Shown piece after piece: positions 1 through 5,541 of a stretch of 7,383 nucleotides of DNA (positions within the stretch are counted from its first letter, which is position 1; every line of letters starts with the position of its first letter). Where the stretch lies: positions 1 to 7,383 of the forward strand of contig CAIVXW010000004.1 in assembly GCA_903910005.1 (NCBI GenBank), read 5' to 3'. Both the position numbers and the translations under genes were made by a program. The notes under the pieces were generated by a model. That model did no database searches, had not been told where the DNA came from, and was given only the letters and a program-made list of their open reading frames with translations. This DNA is from an uncultured Methylococcaceae bacterium (GTDB taxonomy: Bacteria; Pseudomonadota; Gammaproteobacteria; Methylococcales; Methylococcaceae).

Positions 1-277
1 CGACCGCCGAGGAACTTCGGTGAAAGTTGCGGGCCATTCGTTCGGCCCATGTCACCCAGCGTTCCAGGTCAGTCGAGCAGCCATTGGCGGCGAGTCCGGT
101 TAGCAGTTCAGCTTGGTTAGCGGCCTGGATGAAACGCTTGAGGGTTTCCATATCCAGGCGAGTGGTCAGGCTGCCCCGGCTTTTGTCGTGCGTATCCAGC
201 ATCACGCCCTGAAAACCGGCAGCCTAGAGTCGGGGCATCAGGGTAAAGTCGAGTGGGTGGTCGGCAAACAGGGCGGC
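1..277 (-). pseudogene. MfnB-like (DUF556) fragment, (5-formylfuran-3-yl)methyl phosphate synthase remnant
   Basis: Reading leftward from 277, the minus strand encodes AALFADHPLDFTLMPRL, then a TAG stop at 226-224, then AAGFQGVMLDTHDKSRGSL and a further stretch ending LLTGLA near base 89. This matches the second half of the MfnB/DUF556 family, which makes (5-formylfuran-3-yl)methyl phosphate from two glyceraldehyde-3-phosphates for methanofuran-type cofactors. The LDTxxK motif keeps the Asp and Lys that I recall as active-site residues in this TIM-barrel enzyme. The N-terminal half, with the Schiff-base lysine, is absent: an in-frame TGA at 280-278 and a heptamer tract lie immediately upstream. 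Beyond the GLA motif the frame stays open to the edge, but the residues (ANGCSTDLERWVTWAERMAR) no longer look like the family. Truncation plus the stop codon indicate a dead gene. The plus-strand reading frames here are shadows. Confidence 0.68.
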
Positions 278-278
278 T

Positions 279-368
279 CACCATTCCCCATTCACCACTT
301 AACCCGCCACGCGGCCAGGATGGCCGCGCCACTCGCCCCTCACCCCTCACCATTCACCACCCCCACCA
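279..368. repeat. Degenerate heptanucleotide (CNCCATT-like) repeat tracts
   Basis: Two blocks with a 7-base period are visible. At 279-299 the units are CACCATT, CCCCATT, CACCACT. At 327-361 they are CGCCACT, CGCCCCT, CACCCCT, CACCATT, CACCACC, with a possible weaker sixth unit to 368. A GC-rich palindromic stretch containing GGCCAGGATGGCCGCG lies between the blocks. The tracts resemble the short tandemly repeated repetitive (STRR) heptamers known from cyanobacteria and seen in some other bacteria. They sit exactly between two divergently oriented genes that both lack their 5' halves, so they mark or replaced a deletion junction. Related units recur at 4392-4419 and 4495-4508. Confidence 0.7.
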
Positions 369-404
369 GCACACATAACTGCTGGCGGTCGCGCCCGTAA
401 CAGC

Positions 405-1478
405 TTGTCCATTGGCCAGCCATTGATACGTGAACGTCCCCAAACCATCCGGGTGCGGCACTTGCGGAAAGTATCCCGGCTGGAAAACATCGCGGAAGGG
501 CTTCGTCTGGGATTCGCCGATGGTGGCTCATTGACGGTCGGGCAGGCAGTGCTGGCATTAGGCAACTTCCCGTCCGGCAATCCTTCCATAGCCGATCCCG
601 CTTTCTATGCCAGTGCCCGTTATCACCGCAATCCCTGGCTACCGGGCCTTCTGCCGGCCATCCTGCAAACCGAAGCCTGCCTCCTGATTGGTAGCGGTCT
701 CACCATGGTGGACTGGGCGGTGGCCCTGGCAGCCGCCGGTTATCAGGGGAAAATCCATGTGGTATCCCGGCGCGGTTTCTGGCCCAAGGCATATCAAGGG
801 GCGAATCCGGCGGGGTTCAACATCGATTCGACGTTCAGGCCAGCCACCGTCAGGTCGGGGTTACGCCAGATTCGCCAGTTCATCGCAGCGAATCGTGGCG
901 ATTGGCGAGCGGTGATGGATGCCCTGAGACCGCATACACAAACCTTGTGGCAAAGCCTGCCGCTGGCGGAACGACGCCGATTCCTGCGCCATCTGCGACC
1001 TTTCTGGGATGTACACCGGCATCGGCTGGCGCCCCCGGTTGCGGACAATCTGGAGCGTCTGCTGGCATCGGGGCAATTGCGCCGCCACGTAGGTACGATC
1101 ACGGAATACCGGGAAGCGGAAACGGAAGTGGCGGTAGCAATCCGCTTGCGCACCAGCCGGACGATCGACAGGATTCGGGTCGGGGCAGTGATAAATTGCT
1201 CGGGATCAGACAGCAATTACCGGCGCCTGGAAAGCGCCTTGATCCGTAACCTGCTGGAACAGGGACTGATACGCCCGGATCGTCTGGCGCTGGGGCTGGA
1301 TGTCACGGCTGAAGGTGCCTTGATCGGAAACGATGGCCGCCCTTCCGACCGGCTGTATACCCTGGGACCACCGGCGCGGGGCCTGTCATGGGAAACCACC
1401 GCCGTGCCGGAAATACGCAACGAGGCCCGGCGTCTGGCGGAGTGGCTTGTCTGTGGTGGGGGTAACGCGGATGGATGA
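405..1478 (+). CDS. FAD/NAD(P)-binding protein (COG4529/YdhS-like), 5'-truncated, probably a remnant
   Basis: From the TTG at 405 the frame encodes 357 residues; it is open back to a TAA at 300-302. It corresponds to the middle and C-terminal parts of the COG4529 family of uncharacterised FAD/NAD(P)-binding oxidoreductases. Visible landmarks are ALGNFPSGNP (51-60), the internal nucleotide-binding LLIGSGLTMVD (93-103), SRRGFWP (121-127), INCSGSDSNY (263-272) and the C-terminal TLGPPARGLSWETTAVPEIR (319-338). The family normally opens with a GxGxxG FAD-binding motif and about 120 more residues; these are missing. Upstream DNA is heptamer repeat, and no ribosome binding site precedes 405. The protein as read cannot bind FAD in the usual way, so the gene is probably decayed despite its long open frame. 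The true function is unknown even for intact members. It is convergent with the desulfurase gene. Confidence 0.75.
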   Translation: MSIGQPLIRERPQTIRVRHLRKVSRLENIAEGLRLGFADGGSLTVGQAVLALGNFPSGNPSIADPAFYASARYHRNPWLPGLLPAILQTEACLLIGSGLTMVDWAVALAAAGYQGKIHVVSRRGFWPKAYQGANPAGFNIDSTFRPATVRSGLRQIRQFIAANRGDWRAVMDALRPHTQTLWQSLPLAERRRFLRHLRPFWDVHRHRLAPPVADNLERLLASGQLRRHVGTITEYREAETEVAVAIRLRTSRTIDRIRVGAVINCSGSDSNYRRLESALIRNLLEQGLIRPDRLALGLDVTAEGALIGNDGRPSDRLYTLGPPARGLSWETTAVPEIRNEARRLAEWLVCGGGNADG

Positions 1479-1479
1479 A

Positions 1480-1551
1480 GGAACGCCAAGCTAGTGCTCG
1501 GCGTTCCACCTGATGATGGAAGCGGACATCCCTGTCCACTTCAGGCTGAAG
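1480..1551. terminator. Stem-loop cluster between convergent genes (putative bidirectional terminator)
   Basis: The 83-base gap between two convergent genes holds three perfect inverted repeats: GGAACGCC/GGCGTTCC (1480-1487 with 1500-1507, 12-base loop), GGACA/TGTCC (1524-1528 with 1533-1537, 4-base loop) and CTTCA/TGAAG (1539-1543 with 1547-1551, 3-base loop). Position between two 3' ends favours transcription termination or 3'-end protection. None is followed by a clear run of T on either strand, so intrinsic termination is not proven. Confidence 0.45.
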
Positions 1552-1561
1552 GGTTTGCGGG

Positions 1562-3349
1562 CTACCCTCCCCGCCCCTGAATGCGCCGCACGGCATTGAC
1601 CAGAACGTCGATTTCCTCGCGGGTATTGTAGAAAGCCAGTGAGGGGCGCACCGTGGTTTCAAGGCCGTATCGTCTCAGAATCGGCTGGGCGCAGTGGTGG
1701 CCGGAGCGCACGGCAATCCCTTCCTGGTTGAGCTGTTTGCCGATGTCCTCCGAAGGGTGCCCCGGCAGGACGAAAGACAAAACCCCGGCTTTCTCCCGGG
1801 CCGTACCAATCAGACGCAATCCCGGTATGCTCAACAAACCCTCGGTAGCATAACCCAGCAGTTCATGCTCGTAGCGATGTATGTTGTCGAGACCGATCCG
1901 CGTCACATACGCCAGGGCCGCTCCCAGCCCTACGGCATCGGCGATGTTGCCGGTTCCGGCTTCAAACCGGGCCGGGGTGCCGTGATACAGGGTTTTTTCA
2001 AACGTAACGTCACGAATCATGTTACCGCCGCCTTGCCAGGGGGGCGTGTTTTCCAGTATCTCCCGCTTGCCATAAACCGCCCCGATGCCGGTAGGCCCGA
2101 ACACCTTGTGACCGGAGAACACATACCAGTCGCAATCGAGTGCCTGCACATCGGTATGCAGATGGGAAACCGCCTGCGCGCCGTCCAGCAGTACCTTCGC
2201 GCCGTAGCGGTGGGCAATCTCGATCATCTCCCGGGCCGGTGTCACCGTCCCCAGGGCATTCGAGACCTGCGAGAAAGCCGCCAGCCGGGTTCGGTCATTG
2301 AACAGGCGTTCGTATTCATCCAGCAGAATCTGGCCGGATTCATCGACCGGCGCCACCCGTAACCGCGCTCCCGTAGCGGCACACAACTGCTGCCAGGGTA
2401 CGATGTTGGCGTGATGCTCCAGCCAGGTGATGACGATTTCATCGCCGGGGCCGATATGACGCATGCCCCAGCTCTGGGCCACCAGATTGATGCCTTCCGT
2501 GGTGCCGCGCACGAAGATGATCTCCTCGCTGGAGGCCGCATTCAGGAATCGGGCAACCGTATTGCGGGCCGCCTCATAGGCATCGGTGGATCGGGCAGCC
2601 AGTTCATGCGCCGCCCGGTGAATGTTGGAGTTTTCATGCGCGTAAAAATACGCCAGTCGGTCGATGACCGCCTGTGGCTTCTGGGTAGTCGCCGCATTGT
2701 CCAGCCAGATCAGGGGTTTGCCCCTGATCCTTTCATTGAGGATGGGAAAATCCTTGCGGATACCCACCACATCGAATGGAGGATGGCCGGCATCCCCACC
2801 CCTCGCCAGCACCTCGTTCCCTTGCCCTGGTACGGCCAGAAGCGAGTGTACTTCGTCCAGAAAATACAGGGACAAACTCGATGATACACCGGGCGGAGTC
2901 GCCTGAACCGGCACGGTGGACGGTGTGGCAGCAAAACCCGGCGGTTTCGATTCCGGTATGCCGGGCCGGAAACCCGGTGACGGAATTTCGAGCGCGTCCC
3001 ATCCGTATTCGCCCTGGTGAGGCGGTCGATGCAGGGTCGACAGCGTGCGTTCAGCGGAAAACGGATCGGTTAACTGCGTCAGAAAGTACGGCAGTCCGGT
3101 ATCGGCTTGCTGCACATGAGGGTGGCGAACGCCACGCCGGGGGGCTGCGGCCAGTTGGGTCGGTAATGCTCCGAGTTCGTTTTCATCCGGTAACGTAACG
3201 ATAGTCTGAGCGGTTTGCCCGTCCCCTGTAACGGGTAGTGTCTGAAACAGCGCGTTGGCCAGCCGGGCCAGGCTTGCCGTATCGGGCAGGCCGAAAGGCT
3301 CACCGTCTTGCGGTTCGGCCCGCTTATTTGTATCGAGGCTGATAGTCAT
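1562..3349 (-). CDS. SufS-like cysteine desulfurase with encapsulin-targeting N-terminal domain (family 2A cargo)
   Basis: This 595-residue protein combines an extension of about 190 residues with a complete class V aminotransferase-fold cysteine desulfurase. It is PLP-dependent and converts L-cysteine to L-alanine plus enzyme-bound persulfide. In the catalytic part I see WLDNAATTQKP, RGTTEGINLVA, EHHANIVPW (about 311-319), the PLP-ring Asp in LLDGAQAVSH (D389), the PLP lysine in SGHKVFGPTG (K415) and the persulfide cysteine in RSGHHCAQP (C553). The extension is rich in Pro, Gly, Ala and Gln, looks disordered, and carries three islands: LARLANALF (27-35), PYFL (87-90) and YFLDE (162-166). Ordinary SufS is about 400 residues and lacks this region; family 2A encapsulin cargo desulfurases have it, and it directs loading into the shell. 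I chose the ATG at 3349 because it opens the family-like MTISLDTNKR start and overlaps the shell gene by only 26 bases. A start at 3391 would also be in frame. Translation is probably coupled to the shell gene. Confidence 0.93.
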   Translation of the reverse strand: MTISLDTNKRAEPQDGEPFGLPDTASLARLANALFQTLPVTGDGQTAQTIVTLPDENELGALPTQLAAAPRRGVRHPHVQQADTGLPYFLTQLTDPFSAERTLSTLHRPPHQGEYGWDALEIPSPGFRPGIPESKPPGFAATPSTVPVQATPPGVSSSLSLYFLDEVHSLLAVPGQGNEVLARGGDAGHPPFDVVGIRKDFPILNERIRGKPLIWLDNAATTQKPQAVIDRLAYFYAHENSNIHRAAHELAARSTDAYEAARNTVARFLNAASSEEIIFVRGTTEGINLVAQSWGMRHIGPGDEIVITWLEHHANIVPWQQLCAATGARLRVAPVDESGQILLDEYERLFNDRTRLAAFSQVSNALGTVTPAREMIEIAHRYGAKVLLDGAQAVSHLHTDVQALDCDWYVFSGHKVFGPTGIGAVYGKREILENTPPWQGGGNMIRDVTFEKTLYHGTPARFEAGTGNIADAVGLGAALAYVTRIGLDNIHRYEHELLGYATEGLLSIPGLRLIGTAREKAGVLSFVLPGHPSEDIGKQLNQEGIAVRSGHHCAQPILRRYGLETTVRPSLAFYNTREEIDVLVNAVRRIQGRGG

Positions 3350-4256
3350 GGTATTTGCCCACATCGACGTTTTCGAGTACGGCCAGTGCATCTTCGGTCA
3401 AAACGGCCAGCGAGCAGTACAGGGATACCAGATAAGAGGCAATGGCCTTGCGGCTGATGCCCATGAATTTTACCGACAATCCCATGCCCTGTTCACCCGA
3501 CAAGCCGGGTTGATAAAGTCCTACCACGCCCTGACGGCTCTCGCCGGTTCGCAGCAACAGGATGCTGGTTTTACCTTCCGCATTGATGCTCACCTTGTCG
3601 CAGGGTATCAGCGGAATGCCGCGCCAGGTGAGGAACGGCGAACCGAACAGATGGGAGGTCGGTGGCGGTACACCCCGGCGCGTGCATTCGCGGCCAAAGG
3701 CGGCGATGGCTTTGGGATGGGCCAGAAAGAAGGCCGGTTCCTTCCAGACCTTGCTGATGAGTTCGTCCAGATCATCCGGTGTCGGTGGGCCATCCAGAGT
3801 CGAAATCTTCTGCGAGGGATCGACATTGTTCAGCAACCCGTACTCAGAATTGTTGATGAGTTCATTTTCCTGCCGCTCCTTGATGGTTTCTATGGTCAGG
3901 CGCAGTTGTTCCTTGATCTGGTCATGCGGACTGCTGTAAAGGTCGGAAATCCGGGTATGAATATCCACCACCGTGGTCACGGCACTGAGAAAATACTCCC
4001 TGGGATTTTCGTCATAATCCACGAAGGTTTCCGGCAGATCACGCTCATCCCGTTGTGAGCAGGCGGTCAGCACCCGTGAGGCATCCTTGACCCTGTTGAG
4101 GCGATAGATACCGGCCTCTACCCCGGTCCAGGGTAAAAGATGTACCAGCCAGCGGGGCGTGATGGTGGTCAGTTGCGGAACGGTCTTGGTGGCATTGGCC
4201 AGTTGCCGGGCCGCCACATCACCCAGGGATATGGGTATGTCTTGATGCTCAGTCAT
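3324..4256 (-). CDS. Family 2A encapsulin nanocompartment shell protein (SrpI-type)
   Basis: The 310-residue product is an HK97-fold shell protein of the SrpI type (once called major membrane protein I), which self-assembles into an icosahedral protein compartment in the cytoplasm. Family landmarks are the N-arm SLGDVAARQLANATKTVPQL (10-29), ITPRWLVHLLPW (32-43), the E-loop/spine region FVDYDENPREYFLSAVTTVV (78-97), a long polar helix (about 112-133), SEYGLLNN (137-144), HPKAIAAFGRECTRRGVPPP (180-199), and the closing A-domain segment with LYQPGL and the C-terminal helix MGISRKAIASYLVSLYCSLA. Length is normal for family 2A. No cyclic-nucleotide-binding domain is inserted, which excludes family 2B. 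An AGGA six bases before the ATG supports the start. The neighbouring extended cysteine desulfurase identifies the cargo, so the likely job is to sequester sulfur released from cysteine. The precise role in this organism is inferred from the family. Confidence 0.94.
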   Translation of the reverse strand: MTEHQDIPISLGDVAARQLANATKTVPQLTTITPRWLVHLLPWTGVEAGIYRLNRVKDASRVLTACSQRDERDLPETFVDYDENPREYFLSAVTTVVDIHTRISDLYSSPHDQIKEQLRLTIETIKERQENELINNSEYGLLNNVDPSQKISTLDGPPTPDDLDELISKVWKEPAFFLAHPKAIAAFGRECTRRGVPPPTSHLFGSPFLTWRGIPLIPCDKVSINAEGKTSILLLRTGESRQGVVGLYQPGLSGEQGMGLSVKFMGISRKAIASYLVSLYCSLAVLTEDALAVLENVDVGKYHDYQPRYK

Positions 4257-4262
4257 GGTGTT

Positions 4263-4266
4263 TCCT
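4263..4266 (-). promoter_or_regulatory. Ribosome binding site of the encapsulin gene
   Basis: On the minus strand AGGA lies six bases before the ATG at 4256 (AGGAAACACC-ATG). This fixes the shell protein start and shows it can be translated independently of the upstream acetyltransferase. Confidence 0.7.
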
Positions 4267-4284
4267 GTCTTGTTTTAATGTATC

Positions 4285-4305
4285 CCCTGAACCACCGGAT
4301 CAGGG
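4285..4305 (-). other. Small stem-loop in the encapsulin leader
   Basis: CCCTGA (4285-4290) pairs with TCAGGG (4300-4305) around a 9-base loop. It begins 29 bases upstream of the shell start codon. It has no T-run and could be a leader structure or chance; a six-base stem is weak evidence. Confidence 0.25.
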
Positions 4306-4391
4306 CGGCATTGCAACACTGGCCGGGCGGGGAAAACCGGGCAGCGCATTCGGGCTGGTTTTGTAACGTGAATTCGGGATAAGGCGCGGGG

Positions 4392-4419
4392 CGAATGGGG
4401 AATGGCGAATGGGGCATGG
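4392..4419. repeat. Heptanucleotide repeat tract, four units
   Basis: Four contiguous 7-base units read CGAATGG, GGAATGG, CGAATGG, GGCATGG on the plus strand. On the minus strand they give CCCCATT/CGCCATT, the same family as the tract at 279-299, in the opposite orientation. The tract lies in the untranslated region upstream of the encapsulin gene. Confidence 0.75.
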
Positions 4420-4494
4420 ATTGCGGGTTGGTATACCGTACTTGCCCACCACTGATCCCTCCGGGCCGTCACGATGGCAGTACTCCCGGCATAT

Positions 4495-4508
4495 CACCAT
4501 TCACCCTG
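4495..4508. repeat. Two-unit heptamer repeat (CACCATT CACCCTG)
   Basis: Two adjacent units in the same orientation as the left-end tract lie about 75 bases from the oppositely oriented tract at 4392-4419. Only partial pairing between the two is possible (CCATTC with GAATGG). With just two units this is suggestive rather than certain. Confidence 0.4.
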
Positions 4509-4536
4509 TCCTTGGCTCGAACTGACGTTTTTGCAG

Positions 4537-4554
4537 GTGCGAATTCATTCGCAC
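4537..4554. promoter_or_regulatory. 18-bp palindrome, possible operator
   Basis: GTGCGAAT-TC-ATTCGCAC is a perfect 8+8 inverted repeat with a 2-base centre, 47 bases past the acetyltransferase stop on the minus strand. The tiny centre is unfavourable for an RNA hairpin at full stem length and fits a dimeric regulator site better. No T-run follows on the minus strand, so it is not a typical terminator. Confidence 0.35.
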
Positions 4555-4600
4555 AGGCCGCCAAAATTGGGTTAGTGCGACCGGCGTACTGGCGGTGCAG

Positions 4601-5515
4601 CTAACTGCTCCCTTCCTCGTTACGCACCTGAGCCTGGGAAATCTGGCTGTAGGGCGGCACACTTCGGGTCAACCAGACATTGCCGCCAATCACCGTGCCT
4701 TTGCCTATGGTGATACGGCCCAGAATCGTCGCACCGGCGTAAATCACCACATCATCCTCAACGATGGGATGCCGGGCATGGCCTTTTTGCAGGGTGCCGT
4801 CGGCATCCACCGGAAAGCGTTTGGCCCCGAGGGTTACAGCCTGATACAAGCGCACCCGCTCGCCGATGACCGTCGTCTCACCGATGACCACCCCGGTGCC
4901 GTGGTCGATAAAGAAACTGCCACCGATGGAAGCCCCCGGATGAATATCAATGCCGGTTGCGGAATGGGCGATTTCGGCAATGATCCGACCAATCAGCGGC
5001 ACCCCGAGCCTGTGGAGTTCATGCGCCAGCCGATGACAGATCATGGCCATGATGCCGGGATAGCAGACCAGTACTTCATCCACACTGCCGGCTGCCGGGT
5101 CTCCCCGCCAGGCGGCTTCGAGATCGGTTTCGAGCAAGGCACGCACCCGAGGTAAGGTATGGGCAAAACATCGGGTCAGTGCATGGGCACGGGTATCGCA
5201 ATCTTCCGGTTCCTGTCCGGCCTGTTCAGCCTGAAAGCGGAGTTCCCGCCGGATGGCGGCCTGGAGTTGGCGCAGGTGGGTGTCGAGGGTATGGCCCACG
5301 AAATAGTCGACGCTTTCAGGCAGCAGATCGCCGGAACCCAGACGGTTGGGAAACAGGGCACTGGCCAGCCCTTCAACAATGTCCGAAAGAACCTTGCGCG
5401 ATGGCAGGCGCGGCGGCTGACTTTCGCGCTGGCGATTTTCCAGCGAGCGCACCCTGAGGGTCTGTAATCCGGAAACGATGGCGGGAATGTCCCAGTCGTC
5501 TGTTCTGGCATTCAT
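4601..5515 (-). CDS. Serine O-acetyltransferase (EpsC/CysE family)
   Basis: The 304-residue product transfers acetyl from acetyl-CoA to L-serine, making O-acetylserine, the acceptor for sulfide in cysteine synthesis. After a variable N-terminal region (1-145, mostly helical, like the long N-terminal domain of EpsC-type enzymes) come the hallmark segments: CYPGIMAMICHRLAHELHR (151-169), then the left-handed beta-helix with SATGIDIHPGASIGGSFFID (185-204) and HGTGVVIGETTVIG (205-218). D190 and H205 are 15 residues apart, as are the catalytic Asp143 and His158 of E. coli CysE. GGNVWLTRSVPPYS (277-290) closes the hexapeptide domain. The tail ends NEEGSS, without an obvious terminal Ile for CysK docking. 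AGGGGGAG eight bases before the ATG supports the start. It follows the EAL-like gene by 26 bases, so the two are probably co-transcribed. Serine acetyltransferases are recurrent neighbours of family 2A encapsulins. Confidence 0.93.
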   Translation of the reverse strand: MNARTDDWDIPAIVSGLQTLRVRSLENRQRESQPPRLPSRKVLSDIVEGLASALFPNRLGSGDLLPESVDYFVGHTLDTHLRQLQAAIRRELRFQAEQAGQEPEDCDTRAHALTRCFAHTLPRVRALLETDLEAAWRGDPAAGSVDEVLVCYPGIMAMICHRLAHELHRLGVPLIGRIIAEIAHSATGIDIHPGASIGGSFFIDHGTGVVIGETTVIGERVRLYQAVTLGAKRFPVDADGTLQKGHARHPIVEDDVVIYAGATILGRITIGKGTVIGGNVWLTRSVPPYSQISQAQVRNEEGSS

Positions 5516-5523
5516 GCTGGCTT

Positions 5524-5531
5524 CTCCCCCT
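5524..5531 (-). promoter_or_regulatory. Ribosome binding site of the serine acetyltransferase gene
   Basis: AGGGGGAG on the minus strand lies eight bases before the ATG at 5515, inside the 26-base gap after the EAL-like gene. It supports the chosen start and an operon arrangement. Confidence 0.7.
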
Positions 5532-5541
5532 GCATCGCGCC

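Larger units (their letters stand above)
4257..4600. other. 344-base gap between acetyltransferase and encapsulin genes
   Basis: No convincing gene is present here. The gap holds the shell gene ribosome binding site, a small leader hairpin, two heptamer-repeat stretches in opposite orientation (4392-4419 and 4495-4508), an 8-base palindrome GGTATACC near 4430-4437 and an 18-base palindrome at 4537-4554. The length suggests the shell-desulfurase pair may have its own promoter. I found no -35/-10 pair good enough to call on the minus strand. Confidence 0.5.

Noticed and set aside
224..226. TAG in the MfnB-like frame as a recoded (pyrrolysine-type) codon
   Set aside because: The gene is also truncated at its 5' end, and the stop replaces an ordinary alpha-helix residue; decay is simpler.
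279..368. Possible CRISPR array
   Set aside because: The units are 7 bases with no spacers, so this is a simple degenerate tandem repeat.
1694..2362. 222-codon plus-strand open frame opposite the desulfurase gene
   Set aside because: It is the antisense of conserved desulfurase catalytic motifs, has no recognisable domains and no convincing ribosome binding site.
3350..3391. Earlier in-frame start for the desulfurase at 3391
   Set aside because: The extra 14 residues are read from the shell gene's C-terminal codons and are not cargo-like; 3349 gives the usual MT-type start. Not fully excluded.
3255..4058. 267-codon plus-strand open frame opposite the encapsulin gene
   Set aside because: It mirrors the shell gene, whose protein is clearly conserved; high GC content yields long antisense frames.
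4310..4340. Sigma-54-like GG/GC promoter on the minus strand (GGCCAGTGTTGC)
   Set aside because: GG and GC are separated by 8 bases instead of the required 10.
4595..5155. 186-codon plus-strand open frame opposite the acetyltransferase gene
   Set aside because: It is a shadow of the hexapeptide-repeat coding region, with no family resemblance of its own.
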